Shown here: positions 9,361 through 17,678 of the stretch, piece by piece | Layout: each line of letters starts with the position of its first letter | How positions within the stretch are numbered: position 1 is the first letter of the stretch | Assembly (NCBI RefSeq): GCF_006385675.1 | Contig: NZ_VFRR01000007.1 | Span: 1 to 64,000, forward strand | Direction: 5' to 3' | DNA length: 64,000 nucleotides | Source of the DNA: Maribrevibacterium harenarium | GTDB lineage: Bacteria > Pseudomonadota > Gammaproteobacteria > Pseudomonadales > Marinomonadaceae | Made by a program: the position numbers and the translations under genes | The notes under the pieces: model-generated | Told to the model about the DNA's origin: nothing | The model's input: the letters and a program-made list of their open reading frames with translations, nothing else | Databases searched by the model: none

Positions 9361-10587
9361 ATGCAAGCGGAACAGGAACATCTCAGAGATTATGTCAGCC
9401 GTCAGGGGTTAGCGGCTGAGCCCAACCTTTATCAAGAATATCTAGTCCTATGGCAGCGCTTTCGCTATGTGGCTTGGGGGCTGATGGCCGTCGCCATCTT
9501 TCTCGGTATCAGTGCGAACTTGGCAGTATTTCGTGCTGGTGACAACCAAGGCAATATTTTTATCTTGCTGTTCCTACTTCTCGCGCCCAACTTCTTCAGT
9601 TTGTTGCTATGGCTCTACTCCTTAGCCAAACACCCCAGTCCCATTTATGAGCTCTGCCAATGGGGAGCGAAACTGGCAACGAAAATTCCTTTTATCGAAG
9701 TATCGAAAAGCCCTTCTACCCAACAGTGTTTGGTTGGCTACATTTTTCAGAATCCCTACGGACAATGGCTAGCCGCATCCGTCACCCACGGTTTTTGGTT
9801 CATTTATCTACTGGTTGGCAGCGTCACTTTTGCGCTCTATCTCAGCTTCAATCAGGTCTCTTTTTATTGGGAAACCACGCTGCTGAATGAGTCACACTTT
9901 TTAGCACTAACCCATGCATTAAGCATTATTCCGGGCTGGTTTGGCTTAGCCGAGCCATCTGCTCAGGCGCTTACTCACAGCCAGTTAGGTAGCGAACAAA
10001 GCCAAGAAATACGCCTACTGTGGGCCGTCTGGTTGTTGGTTTGCGTGGTGCTGTATGGCGTGCTGCCTCGAGTCTTCTTATGGCTCTTATGTACTGGGTT
10101 ATATGTCACCACCAAACGGCGCTACCTGCGCTCAAAGACACTTGCGAGCTACCACCAGCAGTGGCATCACCAAGTTCTCGATCCGGATACGGCGCCACCA
10201 GCTAATCCAAATCATCCGCCCCAAGGAGCAGAACTCTTACCTCTAACCAGCATTCCCAGCCATGGCGGTTTATTCAGCTTCGAATGGCAAGATGATGTAC
10301 CAACAGAATTACGCCACTTAGCCTACAGCGCGGTTAACAATCGCGACGAACAACAGACCTGCCTCGATTTTTTAGCTCAAACCAAAGAGCCAGTCATGAT
10401 GTTGTTGCCTTGTACCACCGCTCCTGATCGCGGAAGCCGCCGGTTTCTGCAACAGGTATCACAACATGACGATATGGTATTTGTGCTAGCCAATCGTCCC
10501 TATCAGCTCGCTTGGCAACAGCTACTATGCCAATTGAGTGTTGCACCAGCGCGCTTGTACCGGTTCAGCGAGACTCAGGAGAACTAA
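9361..10587 (+). CDS. DUF2868 membrane protein, partner of the adjacent GTPase
   Basis: A 408-residue protein with an N-terminal cytosolic segment and about four hydrophobic segments (roughly residues 38-55, 65-85, 135-160 and 220-245), then a hydrophilic C-terminal domain of about 160 residues. The central pattern with YWETTLLNE resembles DUF2868 proteins, which in Pseudomonas and relatives sit next to a DUF3482 GTPase, as here. The function of the family is not established. The downstream GTPase starts 1 bp after this stop codon, so the two are almost certainly one transcript and probably one membrane-linked system. Confidence 0.75.
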   Translation: MQAEQEHLRDYVSRQGLAAEPNLYQEYLVLWQRFRYVAWGLMAVAIFLGISANLAVFRAGDNQGNIFILLFLLLAPNFFSLLLWLYSLAKHPSPIYELCQWGAKLATKIPFIEVSKSPSTQQCLVGYIFQNPYGQWLAASVTHGFWFIYLLVGSVTFALYLSFNQVSFYWETTLLNESHFLALTHALSIIPGWFGLAEPSAQALTHSQLGSEQSQEIRLLWAVWLLVCVVLYGVLPRVFLWLLCTGLYVTTKRRYLRSKTLASYHQQWHHQVLDPDTAPPANPNHPPQGAELLPLTSIPSHGGLFSFEWQDDVPTELRHLAYSAVNNRDEQQTCLDFLAQTKEPVMMLLPCTTAPDRGSRRFLQQVSQHDDMVFVLANRPYQLAWQQLLCQLSVAPARLYRFSETQEN

Positions 10588-10588
10588 G

Positions 10589-11944
10589 ATGCCTATTCGT
10601 TTACTGATAGTTGGTCATGCCAACACCGGCAAAACCTCGCTGATTCGAACTTTGTTACGTAGCGCAGACTTTGGTGAAGTGGCCGACTATGCTGGCACTA
10701 CACGCCATGTTGAAGAGGTTTCCTTGACTATCAATGGTCAAGAATACCTCACTCTCGTGGACACGCCGGGGTTAGAAGATTCCATCGGCCTATGGGATGC
10801 CTATCAAGGCAGCAAATGTACAGATTCTGGGCTAACCAAGCTCACGCAATTATTCGACGCCCCGGTATTTGCCGACGAATATAGCCAAGAGCACAAAGTG
10901 ATTCGCCAGCTATCCCAATGCGATTTGATTTTGTATGTGATAGATGCCCGTCAAGCCCCCTTGGGCAAATACCAAGACGAGCTGAGCTTGTTAGCGCTGG
11001 CGAATAAACCCATTGTGCCGATACTGAACTTTAGTCATGGCAGCGACAACAAACTCAATGAGTGGAAGAGTCTACTGGCAACTAGGCACCATCACACAAT
11101 CATCAAATACGATACGGTGGCGTTTTATTTTGAAGATGAAAAGCGCCTGTATCAGGCACTACAAAGCTTGCTACCCGATGCTTACGAGGAAATACAACGT
11201 CTCAGCGAAGAACGTCAACGGCAAGCCGAACAGCGCCAAGAGCTAGGCCTGCAGCAGCTACTAAGACTCTTGATCGACTGCGCCACCTATCGCTTAGTCA
11301 GCAACGATTATCCTATTTCCCGAGGTAAACGAGAGTTTTTCCAGCAACATATTCGGGAACGGGAACAAGGTTACCTTAACGCTATTCTGACGCTTTACGA
11401 TTTCCACCAAGCAGACTTACAGAGCAGCGAGCTAGCGGTTCAAAAAGAACAATGGCAACATGACTTATTTGCCCCGGATACCCTAAAAAAATGGGGCGTC
11501 AACAGCGCTACCTATGCCACTACAGGAGCTGCTATTGGAGCAGGCATTGATATCTTATCGGCAGGATTATCGTTGGGCACGGCGACCACCATTGGAGCCT
11601 TAGTTGGTGCCGGCTGGCAGACAGGAAAAACTTACAAAGATGCCCTGATGACGCGCCTTACTGGACGCTGTTTGATTCGCATTGACCACCCGACTCTGTT
11701 GCTATTGTGTATGCGAGGAGTCGCCGTATTGCGCCATTTCCATCATCGAGGACATGCTAGTCAGACTCCTTACCAACTGCCGCAAGGCTTAGAGCAAGAA
11801 ACCTTAACGCCACCGTTACAGCAAGAATTGGATCGCCAGCTAAGCAAGATTGGGCAGCATCTAAATTGGTATCAGCAACCGATTGACTATCAACACCCGA
11901 CAATACGTAAACTAAGGCAAGTACTGGAACAGTTGCTGGCTTAA
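10589..11944 (+). CDS. GTPase with C-terminal DUF3482 domain
   Basis: A 451-residue protein starting at the ATG at 10589 with AGGAG just upstream (an in-frame codon 51 bases earlier is inside the preceding gene and is rejected). The N-terminal domain is an Era-like GTPase: P-loop GHANTGKTS at residues 8-16, a TT switch I, and DTPGLED for G3. The usual NKxD specificity motif is not obvious; the nearest segment reads ANKPIVPILNF. The C-terminal part (about 210-451) is helical, with a glycine/alanine-rich segment (about 310-350) that could touch or enter the membrane. It probably acts together with the DUF2868 membrane protein. The role is unknown. Confidence 0.8.
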   Translation: MPIRLLIVGHANTGKTSLIRTLLRSADFGEVADYAGTTRHVEEVSLTINGQEYLTLVDTPGLEDSIGLWDAYQGSKCTDSGLTKLTQLFDAPVFADEYSQEHKVIRQLSQCDLILYVIDARQAPLGKYQDELSLLALANKPIVPILNFSHGSDNKLNEWKSLLATRHHHTIIKYDTVAFYFEDEKRLYQALQSLLPDAYEEIQRLSEERQRQAEQRQELGLQQLLRLLIDCATYRLVSNDYPISRGKREFFQQHIREREQGYLNAILTLYDFHQADLQSSELAVQKEQWQHDLFAPDTLKKWGVNSATYATTGAAIGAGIDILSAGLSLGTATTIGALVGAGWQTGKTYKDALMTRLTGRCLIRIDHPTLLLLCMRGVAVLRHFHHRGHASQTPYQLPQGLEQETLTPPLQQELDRQLSKIGQHLNWYQQPIDYQHPTIRKLRQVLEQLLA

Positions 11945-12945
11945 CTCTTCCAGCGCAGCTGACACCAAGCCTGCTGTTCAGCGTTATCAAAAAACGACCA
12001 GGCAATAAAGCGGCTGATTTTCTGCCCCTGTGCCATTTCGATGATACGCACCTGTTTCGCACCGACCTGCTGCAAACGCTGTTGCAGCGGCGCTAAATTG
12101 TCCTTGCGGGCGACTAGGGACGTGAACCAAAGGCAACGCTGTCCTACTGGCACGCTTTCATCAATCATACGCAACAAAAAGCCCACTTCTCCGCCGTCAC
12201 ACCAAAGTTCTTTTGACTGTCCGCCAAAGTTCAGCGTCACTTCCGCTGTGTCATCCCCTTTCAAGCCTCGCCATTTACGACGATTCTCACTAGCCATGGT
12301 GGCTTCGCTGGCGTGAAACGGTGGATTACACAAAGTCAGGTCGAAATAATCGTCGTTTTCCCAAACGCCTTGAAAAATATGGGATTCGTCGGTCTGTTGG
12401 CGTAACTGAATGCGTTTTTTCAGACTCGCATTGGCTTGCAAAATGGCGCTTGCTGCACCAATCGCAATAGGGTTTACGTCAGAGCCAACCAAATGCCAAC
12501 CGTACTCCTTGGTTGCCACAATGGGGTACACACAGTTAGCCCCGGTTCCCACATCCAGCACACGCACTTGTTTACCCCGAGGAATATGACCACCATTGCT
12601 ATCCGCCAATAAATCAGCCAGATAGTGGATGTAATCCGCTCGCCCTGGAATTGGTGGACACAGATAGCCTTCCGGAATGTCCCAGAAAGTCACACCATAA
12701 AAGTGGTTCAATAGGGCCTTATTGAGCGCTTTAACCGCATTAGGGTCAGCAAAATCTATGGTTTGGTTACCGTATTGGTTGGTTTTTACGAAGGGCGCCA
12801 ACTCTGGGCAGGAATCAGCCAATAGCGGGAAATTATAACGGGCACGATGTGGATTACGCGGGTGTAAACGTAGCTTTTCTTTACCCTTGGCGGTTCGCCC
12901 CTTGTGGTTCTTCATCGCTGCTGTGTGACCCGTTTTTTTGACCAT
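11941..12945 (-). CDS. rlmF: 23S rRNA (adenine(1618)-N6)-methyltransferase
   Basis: Methylates A1618 of 23S rRNA using S-adenosylmethionine. The protein has a lysine/arginine-rich N-terminus, a SAM-binding motif around RVLDVGTGANCVYP (about residues 116-129) and the adenine-N6 catalytic motif NPPFH near residue 208. Length 334 is slightly above E. coli RlmF (308), mostly from the basic N-terminal leader. It converges on the GTPase gene and overlaps its end by 4 bp. Confidence 0.93.
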   Translation of the reverse strand: MVKKTGHTAAMKNHKGRTAKGKEKLRLHPRNPHRARYNFPLLADSCPELAPFVKTNQYGNQTIDFADPNAVKALNKALLNHFYGVTFWDIPEGYLCPPIPGRADYIHYLADLLADSNGGHIPRGKQVRVLDVGTGANCVYPIVATKEYGWHLVGSDVNPIAIGAASAILQANASLKKRIQLRQQTDESHIFQGVWENDDYFDLTLCNPPFHASEATMASENRRKWRGLKGDDTAEVTLNFGGQSKELWCDGGEVGFLLRMIDESVPVGQRCLWFTSLVARKDNLAPLQQRLQQVGAKQVRIIEMAQGQKISRFIAWSFFDNAEQQAWCQLRWKS

Positions 12946-12990
12946 GTGCTTTGTGTTATCGCAAAAAGAAACCAGTATACCCGATTTTTT

Positions 12991-13947
12991 TCACACAGGC
13001 TCCGGGTGCGGGATCAGATCCCGCACCACTTGAGCACACAGTTGTCGCAACCAGTCGCCACCCGCATCCGCTGTTAAGGCCTTCGGCCACGCCAAATAAT
13101 AGTGGGTATCCGCAAAATGAAACGGCAATGGGCGAATCGCTAAGCCAAATTGTTGGGCAAAGCGTTGCGATAACAAACCACTGGTACTCAGTAAGAGTTG
13201 TGTACGCCCGACGGTTTCTAAGGCGGCTAAAAAATGTGGCGTCTTAAACGCAAAGCGGCGCTCCCGTGCCCGTTCGCCGAGGGCGTCGTTACTAAATATG
13301 CGTGCCCCGCCCCCCATGTTTACCAACACATGGCTGTAGCTTAAGTAATCATCTAAGGTAATTTGCTCTTGCTGTGCCAGTGGGTGATCTTTTGCCATCA
13401 CACAACAAAATTTCTCCCGACCCAGTAGCATGCGTTCAAAGTGCGGTGGCACCTGAATATATTCAGAACAGAGCACCGCATCGATATTGGCTTCGCTTTG
13501 CTGTAACAAGCTAATTTCCCCTACCGTCGCGGTTTCCAATGAGGCTTGGGGGGCTTGCCGATAGAAACGGGATGCGATTTCCGGCACATAGGCTTGGGCT
13601 TGATAATGGGTTGTTTGTAGCCGAAAGGTACGATCACTGGTGGCCGGGTGAAATGGCCGAATCGTGTGTAGGCTCGCCATTTGTTCAAGCATGGCCCGCA
13701 CCGGAGCTTCTAGGGCGATCGCCTTGGCAGTGGGCACCATACCTTTACTGGTACGAATAAATAATGGATCGGCAAAGGCATCACGCAAACGATTCAGTAA
13801 ACGACTCATGGCAGATTGGGTAATAAACAAACGATCTGCGGCGCGCCCCACATTACACTCTTCCAACAAATACAGCAGCCCTGTGAGGCTTTTTAAGTCC
13901 AAATGTTGAATCCCTGTTGGCAGCATAGCATTTCTCGCTTTAGTCAT
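12991..13947 (-). CDS. LysR-type transcriptional regulator
   Basis: An N-terminal winged helix-turn-helix (ECNVGRAADRLFITQSAMSR, about residues 30-50) is followed by a two-lobe effector domain. Starts at 13947 and 13926 are both plausible and neither has a strong ribosome site; the most distal in-frame codon (13995) overlaps the divergent gene's leader and is less likely. The HTH pattern resembles the NodD/SyrM-like branch of LysR proteins. It is divergent from an EamA transporter (start 14026), so it probably controls that exporter, as LysR/exporter pairs usually do. The inducer is unknown. Confidence 0.85.
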   Translation of the reverse strand: MTKARNAMLPTGIQHLDLKSLTGLLYLLEECNVGRAADRLFITQSAMSRLLNRLRDAFADPLFIRTSKGMVPTAKAIALEAPVRAMLEQMASLHTIRPFHPATSDRTFRLQTTHYQAQAYVPEIASRFYRQAPQASLETATVGEISLLQQSEANIDAVLCSEYIQVPPHFERMLLGREKFCCVMAKDHPLAQQEQITLDDYLSYSHVLVNMGGGARIFSNDALGERARERRFAFKTPHFLAALETVGRTQLLLSTSGLLSQRFAQQFGLAIRPLPFHFADTHYYLAWPKALTADAGGDWLRQLCAQVVRDLIPHPEPV

Positions 13948-14025
13948 AATGCTTAGGTCTATTATGCATTGGATACTCATTTTGCAAAAGGTCATGATGC
14001 CAACGATGGCAAGCAGGGGGTATTT

Positions 14026-15018
14026 ATGGCGACAGCAGCAAGTTTCTTTTGTCTAGGTTTATTTTTTAGCAGCATAACCGTGCTGTTTTGGGGCATGTTA
14101 CCCATCGCTCTAAAACTATCGGGCGGTTTTTCTGACCCTATTACACTCACTTGGTTACGCTTCACTGTGGCAGGAGCCATCTTGCTGTTATGGCAATGGC
14201 AGCGGGGAAAGCTGGGGGAATTTCGTTCCTTGAGTCGCAATCATTGGCTGCGTTTATTTGCTGCGGGCAGCTTTTTGATCGTCAACTATACCTTGTTTGC
14301 TTGGAGCCTAGACTTTATGCATCCAGGGAGCGCCCAGTTAAGTTTCCAAACGTCACCTTTATTGCTCGCTTTAGGAAGCCTCATTTTTCTAAAAGAACAA
14401 GTCCGTTGGCAGCAGTGGCTGTGCTTTGCAGTACTGGCTGCCGGGATGATCATTTTCTTTCATCCCGTACTGAGGGGCGATCTGCCCGGCGATAGCAGCA
14501 CCATTGCCCTTGGCTTTGGGATTGTTCAGGTTTCTGCGGCAAGCTGGTGTGTGTATGCCCTTTTGCAAAAATCGCTATATCACCGTTTGTCCTCTGCCAA
14601 TATTCTATTAGCTATTTACCTGTTTGCACTGGTGGTCATGCTGCCATTTACCCATCCAGCCGAGCTCGTCCTTATGTCTACCACAGATATGCTGATCGCG
14701 GGTTTTTGCTGTCTTAATACGGTGATTGCTTACGGTGCATTCGCCCAAGCGATGCGCTACTGGCAGACCGTCCAGGTGAGTGCGGCAGTGGCGCTTACCC
14801 CCATCGCTGCCTTTATTCTGACGGAAGTAAGTGTCAGCCTAAGTTGGTGGCCCGAGGTTATTACTTCTTCCCATGCAGATAGTTTGAGTCTGTTCGGCAT
14901 GGGCTTAGTGGTGAGTGCCGCTATTACGGTACAGCTCCTGAGTGTCCAGTTCGCCAAACAAGCAAACCGCCGAGCGGCAGCGATACAATTGACGGCGGAA
15001 ACCAAAACGCTGACATAA
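14026..15018 (+). CDS. EamA/DMT-family transporter, divergent from LysR gene
   Basis: About ten membrane segments in two EamA repeats, 330 residues. The start at 14026 is chosen because AGGGGG lies six bases upstream and the first membrane helix begins soon after. An earlier ATG at 13969 lacks a site and overlaps the regulator's leader. The first repeat ends with FLKEQVRWQQWLCFAVLAAG, the usual end-of-repeat pattern. It is a likely metabolite exporter whose expression is set by the neighbouring LysR protein. The C-terminal 25 residues are polar and cytosolic. Confidence 0.84.
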   Translation: MATAASFFCLGLFFSSITVLFWGMLPIALKLSGGFSDPITLTWLRFTVAGAILLLWQWQRGKLGEFRSLSRNHWLRLFAAGSFLIVNYTLFAWSLDFMHPGSAQLSFQTSPLLLALGSLIFLKEQVRWQQWLCFAVLAAGMIIFFHPVLRGDLPGDSSTIALGFGIVQVSAASWCVYALLQKSLYHRLSSANILLAIYLFALVVMLPFTHPAELVLMSTTDMLIAGFCCLNTVIAYGAFAQAMRYWQTVQVSAAVALTPIAAFILTEVSVSLSWWPEVITSSHADSLSLFGMGLVVSAAITVQLLSVQFAKQANRRAAAIQLTAETKTLT

Positions 15019-15087
15019 AGTTGGGACAAGTGGCGAAAAATTGCATAGACTCATGGAAAACACCCAGACGTAATAAGGGGGATTTAT

Positions 15088-15504
15088 ATGAGCATAGATG
15101 CGCTCACTGTTCGTGATGTCATGTCTTGGGACAAATTTTATGTACATCCAGAGACGTCCATTCACGATTGTGCTCACGCCTTAGCCGAGCACAAATTACC
15201 GGGGCTGCCTGTAGCTGACCAACATGGTCGTCTAGTGGGTTTTGTGTCCGAACAAGATTTGCTGCCAGCCTTGCTACAAGCGGTGTATTACGGCCAACGT
15301 GCCGGTCGCGTTGATAGTGTCATGCAAAAGAAAACGGCGGCAATCAGCCCAGAGCTGCAAGTCATGCAAGTGGCAAAGATGATGCTAGAGCAAAAGCCTA
15401 AGGTTTACCCGGTGGTGGAAGATGATCGCTTAGTAGGCATCATTACCCGCAGCCACATTACCAAGGCGTTGCTGCGTACCCACGAGCACACTTCTCCGGC
15501 TTAA
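15088..15504 (+). CDS. CBS-domain pair protein
   Basis: A 138-residue protein made of two CBS motifs (about residues 8-62 and 78-132) that fold as one Bateman module. Such modules bind adenosine nucleotides and act as energy sensors or as cytosolic regulators of partner proteins. Typical segments are LPGLPVADQHGRLVGFVSEQDL and VYPVVEDDRLVGIITRSHI. No other domain is attached, so the partner is unknown. AAGGGGG precedes the ATG. It converges on the DUF6164 gene with a 4-bp overlap. Confidence 0.85.
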   Translation: MSIDALTVRDVMSWDKFYVHPETSIHDCAHALAEHKLPGLPVADQHGRLVGFVSEQDLLPALLQAVYYGQRAGRVDSVMQKKTAAISPELQVMQVAKMMLEQKPKVYPVVEDDRLVGIITRSHITKALLRTHEHTSPA

Positions 15505-15845
15505 AGCCAAAATGGGAACAGGGATAGTCCCAACACCATAGCGATGGCGAGTAAAGTAAAAAGAAACTCTACCGGATTTTCACGGGCATGGGCTAAGGTT
15601 CCACGAAGCCAATCTAAACCCGTGATTGGACGAGCCGCCGCAGCTCGCTGTGCTTGATCGGCGGCGATTAGCTCCCGCGCTTTTGCCGCTTGCTCTTTGT
15701 CCTTTACCCAAATACCCGCCATAGAGATCTGCCAACGGCCCGCGCTAGTTTCGTAGAACTCGATTTCATGCTCTGCTAACAAGCCACGAATATCATCCGC
15801 CTCTTCATCGGGGACGTTTTTTAAACGAAATACTAACTGGGCCAC
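15501..15845 (-). CDS. DUF6164-like small membrane-anchored protein
   Basis: This 114-residue protein has a soluble N-terminal domain (about residues 1-60) with a DUF2007-like fold pattern (LVFRLKNVPDEEADDIRGLL) and a single C-terminal membrane helix (about 93-112). It resembles DUF6164 proteins; no function is established. It is 51 bp downstream of the DUF3833 lipoprotein gene and could be the last gene of the ChrR-linked series, though the gap leaves room for its own promoter. Confidence 0.62.
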   Translation of the reverse strand: MAQLVFRLKNVPDEEADDIRGLLAEHEIEFYETSAGRWQISMAGIWVKDKEQAAKARELIAADQAQRAAAARPITGLDWLRGTLAHARENPVEFLFTLLAIAMVLGLSLFPFWL

Positions 15846-15896
15846 GGGTTACTCCTCTACAGGCGGGCAAGCCTACCAGAGAAATTAAGCGGTTGC

Positions 15897-16424
15897 CTAG
15901 TCAGCCGTTTGTTGAATTACCAAAGTTAGGTAACCCACTTCAAAACCAAACTTGGTAAGAATGGATTCGTTAATCACGGTAGTAGGATTTACGAGATACA
16001 TTTTATCGTCTACGGCAACTTCCAAGGTATCGCCGTCATAGGGGATTTGCAGCACATAATTCATAAACAACGCATTACCACTGGTGCGTAACTGCCCCGT
16101 ACCGGTGACATCTCCTGCGGTAGCGGAATACGCATTTGCGCCTTGAGGTGTGAGCGTCCAGGTACGACGTTGGCGCTCGCCGTCATCAAACACAAACCAC
16201 TCATCTAAGGTACCAGCACCTTGCTCCCAACTACCCACTAGGTCGGCATTGAAGTAGCGAATCACATTGCCACCACGGTCTTTTAGAATGCCATGGGCGG
16301 TGAGCTTGCCATTAAAGAACTCAGTCACATCGAACTTTGGTTCATTATTAGCGTATTGATCAATGGAGGGGCTGGAACAAGCCACCAACATCCACGACAG
16401 AAAGGCGATCACAAGCAAGCGCAT
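15897..16424 (-). CDS. DUF3833 lipoprotein
   Basis: A 175-residue protein with a lipoprotein signal: short basic start, hydrophobic core and lipobox VACS with the cysteine near residue 16. The remaining domain matches the DUF3833 pattern (FFNGKLTAHGILKDRGG near residue 37). DUF3833 genes are commonly found beside cfa in ChrR-type regulons. It is likely attached to an envelope membrane and linked to lipid modification, but no activity is known. It is transcribed with the upstream unknown secreted protein, 12 bp apart. Confidence 0.8.
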   Translation of the reverse strand: MRLLVIAFLSWMLVACSSPSIDQYANNEPKFDVTEFFNGKLTAHGILKDRGGNVIRYFNADLVGSWEQGAGTLDEWFVFDDGERQRRTWTLTPQGANAYSATAGDVTGTGQLRTSGNALFMNYVLQIPYDGDTLEVAVDDKMYLVNPTTVINESILTKFGFEVGYLTLVIQQTAD

Positions 16425-16436
16425 AAGGGGCTCCGA

Positions 16437-17120
16437 TTAATTCTCTTCGTATTGATAAAAAATATCGACGCTTTGGTAAGCGCCATCTTGGTTGGCAATA
16501 TTGCCCCGGCCGGTAAAACGTAGCAGTCGTGGCGTGTCGTCATAAGCAATGATGATGGGGTCGACGATCATGCGTAGCCACCAAGCTTCGGGCGTAATGG
16601 CAAAACAGCGGGCTTGGGCCGGTGTCCGCGCCAAGCAATCTACCGCGCCAACGGAAAAGGGCACCACCGATGCACGGCTTGGTACTAGGTAATCAATCTC
16701 TAGAGGTTTACCCTCAGATAGCTGCTGCCAATTGGCTTTCACGTACTGATCAAAGCCGGCGTCAACGATGAGGTTATTGGTGATCGGGAAAGTGGCGTTA
16801 TCCACTTTGGTATCGCTGCTAGCCTGATAACTTAGCGTCAAAGTAGATCCGTCCACCTTGGTGCGGATCACTTCGCCGCGAAGCTGGTTGATTTGCTCAA
16901 AGGCAGGTGCATGGCTGGAATCGCGATAATCCAGCAGTTTGGTTGCGAACAAAGCGCCTTTGGGGTCGTGGTACTCTACCGTGTGGTAAGGGGCATCGTA
17001 GGCGTGGGTTTCTGTGTAGATCAACTCCCCCGTTTTTAGATCATAGGCCAAACCAACTACCGCTGCGTTGCTAGCAACACTTAAACTCAATGCAAATACA
17101 CTAAAGCTAACCTGTTTCAC
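16437..17120 (-). CDS. Secreted protein of unknown function in the cfa cluster
   Basis: A 227-residue protein with a GTG start (AGGTGA five bases upstream) and an N-terminal signal peptide ending near residue 19 (SNAA). I do not recognise a domain. The mature part is predicted to be mostly beta strand, with two cysteines near residues 158-168 that could pair in the periplasm. Its position between DUF2878 and DUF3833 genes in a cfa operon makes it a candidate periplasmic partner in lipid modification or transport. No catalytic motif is visible. Confidence 0.7.
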   Translation of the reverse strand: MKQVSFSVFALSLSVASNAAVVGLAYDLKTGELIYTETHAYDAPYHTVEYHDPKGALFATKLLDYRDSSHAPAFEQINQLRGEVIRTKVDGSTLTLSYQASSDTKVDNATFPITNNLIVDAGFDQYVKANWQQLSEGKPLEIDYLVPSRASVVPFSVGAVDCLARTPAQARCFAITPEAWWLRMIVDPIIIAYDDTPRLLRFTGRGNIANQDGAYQSVDIFYQYEEN

Positions 17121-17149
17121 AACATCACCTGTCTATTTTTTGAATGCGG

Positions 17150-17674
17150 TTACTTTGCTTGCACCAAACTTCGATCGAGCCACTTGGTGGCGAGGTAATT
17201 GCCACCCAACAGCACCAGCATCCACACCACCCCAAGTAACAATAACGAAAACCACAATGGCTCGGCTAAATTTGCTCCAGTGAGGCGAGCGCCACCCAAA
17301 TAGCTTAACGGTGGACCAACAAAAGCAGCCCCCGCTAATAACCAAGGTTGCTGACGTGCCCAGCACAAGGCATGGCTAAATAAGGTACCCACCGCCACCC
17401 AAAGACATAACAGCCAGAGGGGTGGTAGCAACCAAATGGAGGATGCCCAGTCGGGACCTAAGCGAATCACGCCCTGTCCGATCAATACACCATCAATAAT
17501 GAGGCCGGCTAGCAAAAACACACCAATTAAGCGCCATTCCCGTGACGTTTCCATGAAATAACGCCAATGGAGTAATAAATAAAGCCCGGTCGACAGCAGC
17601 GCCCAGCCGTTGCCTCCCAATACGGACACCAGCCAAACAACCTGAAATGCCAAAGCGCTGTAGAGGGCTTTCAT
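17150..17674 (-). CDS. DUF2878 integral membrane protein
   Basis: A 174-residue very hydrophobic protein with about five to six membrane segments and little loop sequence. It resembles DUF2878, a family found beside cyclopropane/methyl fatty acid synthase genes. The start is taken at 17674 (MKALYSAL), 5 bp after the cfa stop, rather than 14 codons earlier inside cfa. The function is unknown; a role in moving or accommodating modified lipids is only inference from context. Confidence 0.68.
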   Translation of the reverse strand: MKALYSALAFQVVWLVSVLGGNGWALLSTGLYLLLHWRYFMETSREWRLIGVFLLAGLIIDGVLIGQGVIRLGPDWASSIWLLPPLWLLCLWVAVGTLFSHALCWARQQPWLLAGAAFVGPPLSYLGGARLTGANLAEPLWFSLLLLGVVWMLVLLGGNYLATKWLDRSLVQAK

Positions 17675-17678
17675 AGGA

